Virus record (IMG/VR): IMGVR_UViG_3300049810_000332 | Coordinates: 1 to 30,991 of that record | Source: a virus | Direction: 5' to 3' (one strand) | Length of the DNA stretch: 30,991 nucleotides | In this document: in pieces, positions 29,788 through 30,991 of the stretch | Numbering within the stretch: position 1 is the stretch's first letter | Layout of the letters: every line of letters starts with the position of its first letter | The notes under the pieces: model-generated | What the model was told of the DNA's origin: nothing | Databases searched by the model: none | What the model saw: the letters and a program-made list of their open reading frames with translations, nothing else | Made by a program: the position numbers and the translations under genes

Positions 29788-29815
29788 AATATATCATGAT
29801 TCGGAGATATGTCAA
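29788..29815 (-). promoter_or_regulatory. Early-type promoter D of the CGAATC family
   Basis: The minus strand reads TTGACA, six bases, CGAATC, four bases, TATATT. The -35 overlaps the TGA stop of the SGNH-like gene ending at 29812. The palindrome around the hexamer is weaker here (GA-A-TC). It faces the gene starting at 29763. Confidence 0.85.
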
Positions 29816-30645
29816 GTTTTTAATAGATGTTTTACTACTTCTTTTTGAAAATTCAACCCAGGATGAGCGCCAGTTACGATGCCTGGTGTGTATCCATGCA
29901 CTAAAGTATGATGAAATTTAGCTATATCTAGTATATCATTGCCTAAATCTAGTGATAATTCAGAGTTTTCTAAGTATCTTTTATGTCTGATACTGAATAA
30001 AAGTGAAGGATTAACTATTGAATATTTAATTTTATGTTTGTCTAAAAATTCTTTTATAATAGTTTCTTCTTTTGGTATATCTTCATGTACTATTTCATTC
30101 CATTTCTTATCTATAATTTCTAGCAATGATTTATCTAAATCTTTAGTCATGGCTTCTTTAGTAGATGCATTTATATTGATATATTGCCCACCATCATATA
30201 CAGAAAATCTAGGATGATGAAAGCCGAATATGTATATATGTTCAGGTTTATGCCTTGAATGTTCAACCCAGTTTTCAATTAGTCGCCATACCATATCAGC
30301 GCCTGAACCAGCAACACCAAAGTTCTTTGTTTTAAAATCTATTTGCTTTTCTAGTATATGAGGCCATGTATGATGAAGTGGTAATCCAATTCCCATTGTA
30401 TGACTACACCCAAAACACCATACCTCGTTAGGTTGGTTTTCTAAATGATAGTCTTCATTAGACCTAAAACCATAATTGTTTAGACGTATTTCTAGTGTTA
30501 GCAGGTCATTCCAAGTGTAGTCTTCATCGATATTGAAATGCTTATGGTATTTTTCAGGAAGTTGTTGTAGATTATTTAATTCTGGTATATCAGCTTTCGA
30601 TATTTCAGGACCTAGGTGGCGTCCCATTAACAACTGGTCGTGCAT
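29812..30645 (-). CDS. SGNH/GDSL-hydrolase-like protein
   Basis: The 277-residue product has block I as CFGCSHTMGIGL (candidate nucleophile S81), NFGVAGSGAD (about 108-117) matching the glycine block, and TGAHPG near the C-terminus giving the catalytic histidine. The first 70 residues are family-specific. SGNH enzymes are usually esterases or acyl hydrolases; the substrate is unknown. It overlaps the upstream partial gene by one base (TAATG). The member at 15048-15800 is only distantly similar. Confidence 0.7.
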   Translation of the reverse strand: MHDQLLMGRHLGPEISKADIPELNNLQQLPEKYHKHFNIDEDYTWNDLLTLEIRLNNYGFRSNEDYHLENQPNEVWCFGCSHTMGIGLPLHHTWPHILEKQIDFKTKNFGVAGSGADMVWRLIENWVEHSRHKPEHIYIFGFHHPRFSVYDGGQYININASTKEAMTKDLDKSLLEIIDKKWNEIVHEDIPKEETIIKEFLDKHKIKYSIVNPSLLFSIRHKRYLENSELSLDLGNDILDIAKFHHTLVHGYTPGIVTGAHPGLNFQKEVVKHLLKT

Positions 30646-30991
30646 TATGAATTGTTTGGGTTAAAAATATGTTTGAAGGCTTCGCTGTTCTTTGCTTCAT
30701 TGACATTTTTTATTGAACCCATGTTGATTAGTACTGTATCTCTGTGATATTCTCTAGTATTTTCATATGAATGAAAACTAGTGGTTGATGGAACAAACGA
30801 CATTGCACGATTTTCTTTCCATTCTACTTGCCCAACAATTCTACTGAACTCAGATGCGTCTTCATGAAATAGTGTTCCTTGATTGAATGCTCCAACATAT
30901 AACACTGTAGACAATCTTTTCCATGGTGAATCGATATGATTTTTATACTTAGCGAATGGTATTTGTCTGTTAGCCCATATGATATAATCAT
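30645..30991 (-). CDS. C-terminal part of a possible 2OG-Fe(II) oxygenase-like protein, cut by the window edge
   Basis: The frame is open to the end of the window, so the true start lies beyond 30991; an internal TTG at 30914 is not a convincing start. The visible 115 residues include LYVGAFNQG, WKENRAMSFVPS and SFHSYENTREYHRDTVLIN. A histidine in FHS followed by an arginine about 10 residues later resembles the distal iron ligand and the 2-oxoglutarate-binding arginine of that superfamily. The proximal H-x-D motif would lie outside the window, so this is tentative. Confidence 0.4.
   Translation of the reverse strand, partial: DYIIWANRQIPFAKYKNHIDSPWKRLSTVLYVGAFNQGTLFHEDASEFSRIVGQVEWKENRAMSFVPSTTSFHSYENTREYHRDTVLINMGSIKNVNEAKNSEAFKHIFNPNNS

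Overview
The window is part of a low-GC tailed-phage genome, most likely a T4-like (myovirus-type) marine phage. It carries a T4-type replication set: family B DNA polymerase, gp45-like sliding clamp, T4-type RNase H/5'-3' exonuclease and a DsbA-like DNA-binding protein. It also has ATAAATA late-promoter motifs and tightly overlapping genes. Every gene I accept is on the minus strand, so transcription runs from high to low coordinates. No rRNA, tRNA, integrase, transposon or CRISPR array was seen, and no gene-free stretch exceeds 300 bases. The host is unknown; low GC and an SbmA/BacA-type gene are compatible with a marine (alpha)proteobacterium, but that is a guess.

Layout in transcription order. 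(1) 30991-28437: a partial oxygenase-like gene, an SGNH hydrolase-like gene and a set of small unknown genes, including two paralogues and a 32-residue membrane peptide. Three near-identical promoters drive the small genes; a fourth copy sits at 57-84. A terminator at 28381-28406 closes this block. (2) 28334-18944: five genes whose products start with M-[R/K]-L and carry an early [LI]-x-E site, resembling T4 capsid-targeting peptides cut by the prohead protease. They include a nucleotidyltransferase, a 1247-residue multi-enzyme fusion (two ParB-like modules, a SpoT/MESH1-type HD hydrolase, a GNAT, a CCA-adding-type nucleotidyltransferase and a HAD phosphatase) and an acidic/basic internal-protein-like gene. 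A twitch/SPASM-type radical SAM gene lies among them. (3) 18858-13709: dsbA-like, DNA polymerase, SGNH-like, methyltransferase-like and clamp genes. (4) 13705-7773: a 7-deazaguanine DNA-modification set (DpdA-like transglycosylase, QueD-like, FolE, QueE) interleaved with adenine phosphoribosyltransferase, a GT-B glycosyltransferase and one gene with its own late promoter. (5) 7672-2926: S-adenosylmethionine synthetase, rhodanese-like protein, RNase H, eukaryotic-type phosphomannomutase and an SbmA/BacA-type membrane protein. (6) 2849-114: unknown genes plus an HtrA-like trypsin protease.

How they may work together. FolE, QueD and QueE would make 7-carboxy-7-deazaguanine from GTP, and DpdA would exchange a 7-deazaguanine base for guanine in phage DNA, probably as protection from nucleases. 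QueC is absent from the window, so the final base is open. MetK could sustain the SAM pool used by QueE, the second radical SAM protein and the methyltransferase. The tagged proteins in block 2 are best explained, as inference, as proteins packaged in the capsid and possibly delivered with the DNA. If so, the fusion would bring alarmone-hydrolase, tRNA-end and nucleotide-handling activities into the cell at the start of infection.

Regulation visible in the sequence comprises a four-copy promoter family with an invariant CGAATC inside a 16-nt spacer, four ordinary sigma70-like promoters, several ATAAATAC late motifs, and stem-loops placed at predicted transcription starts.
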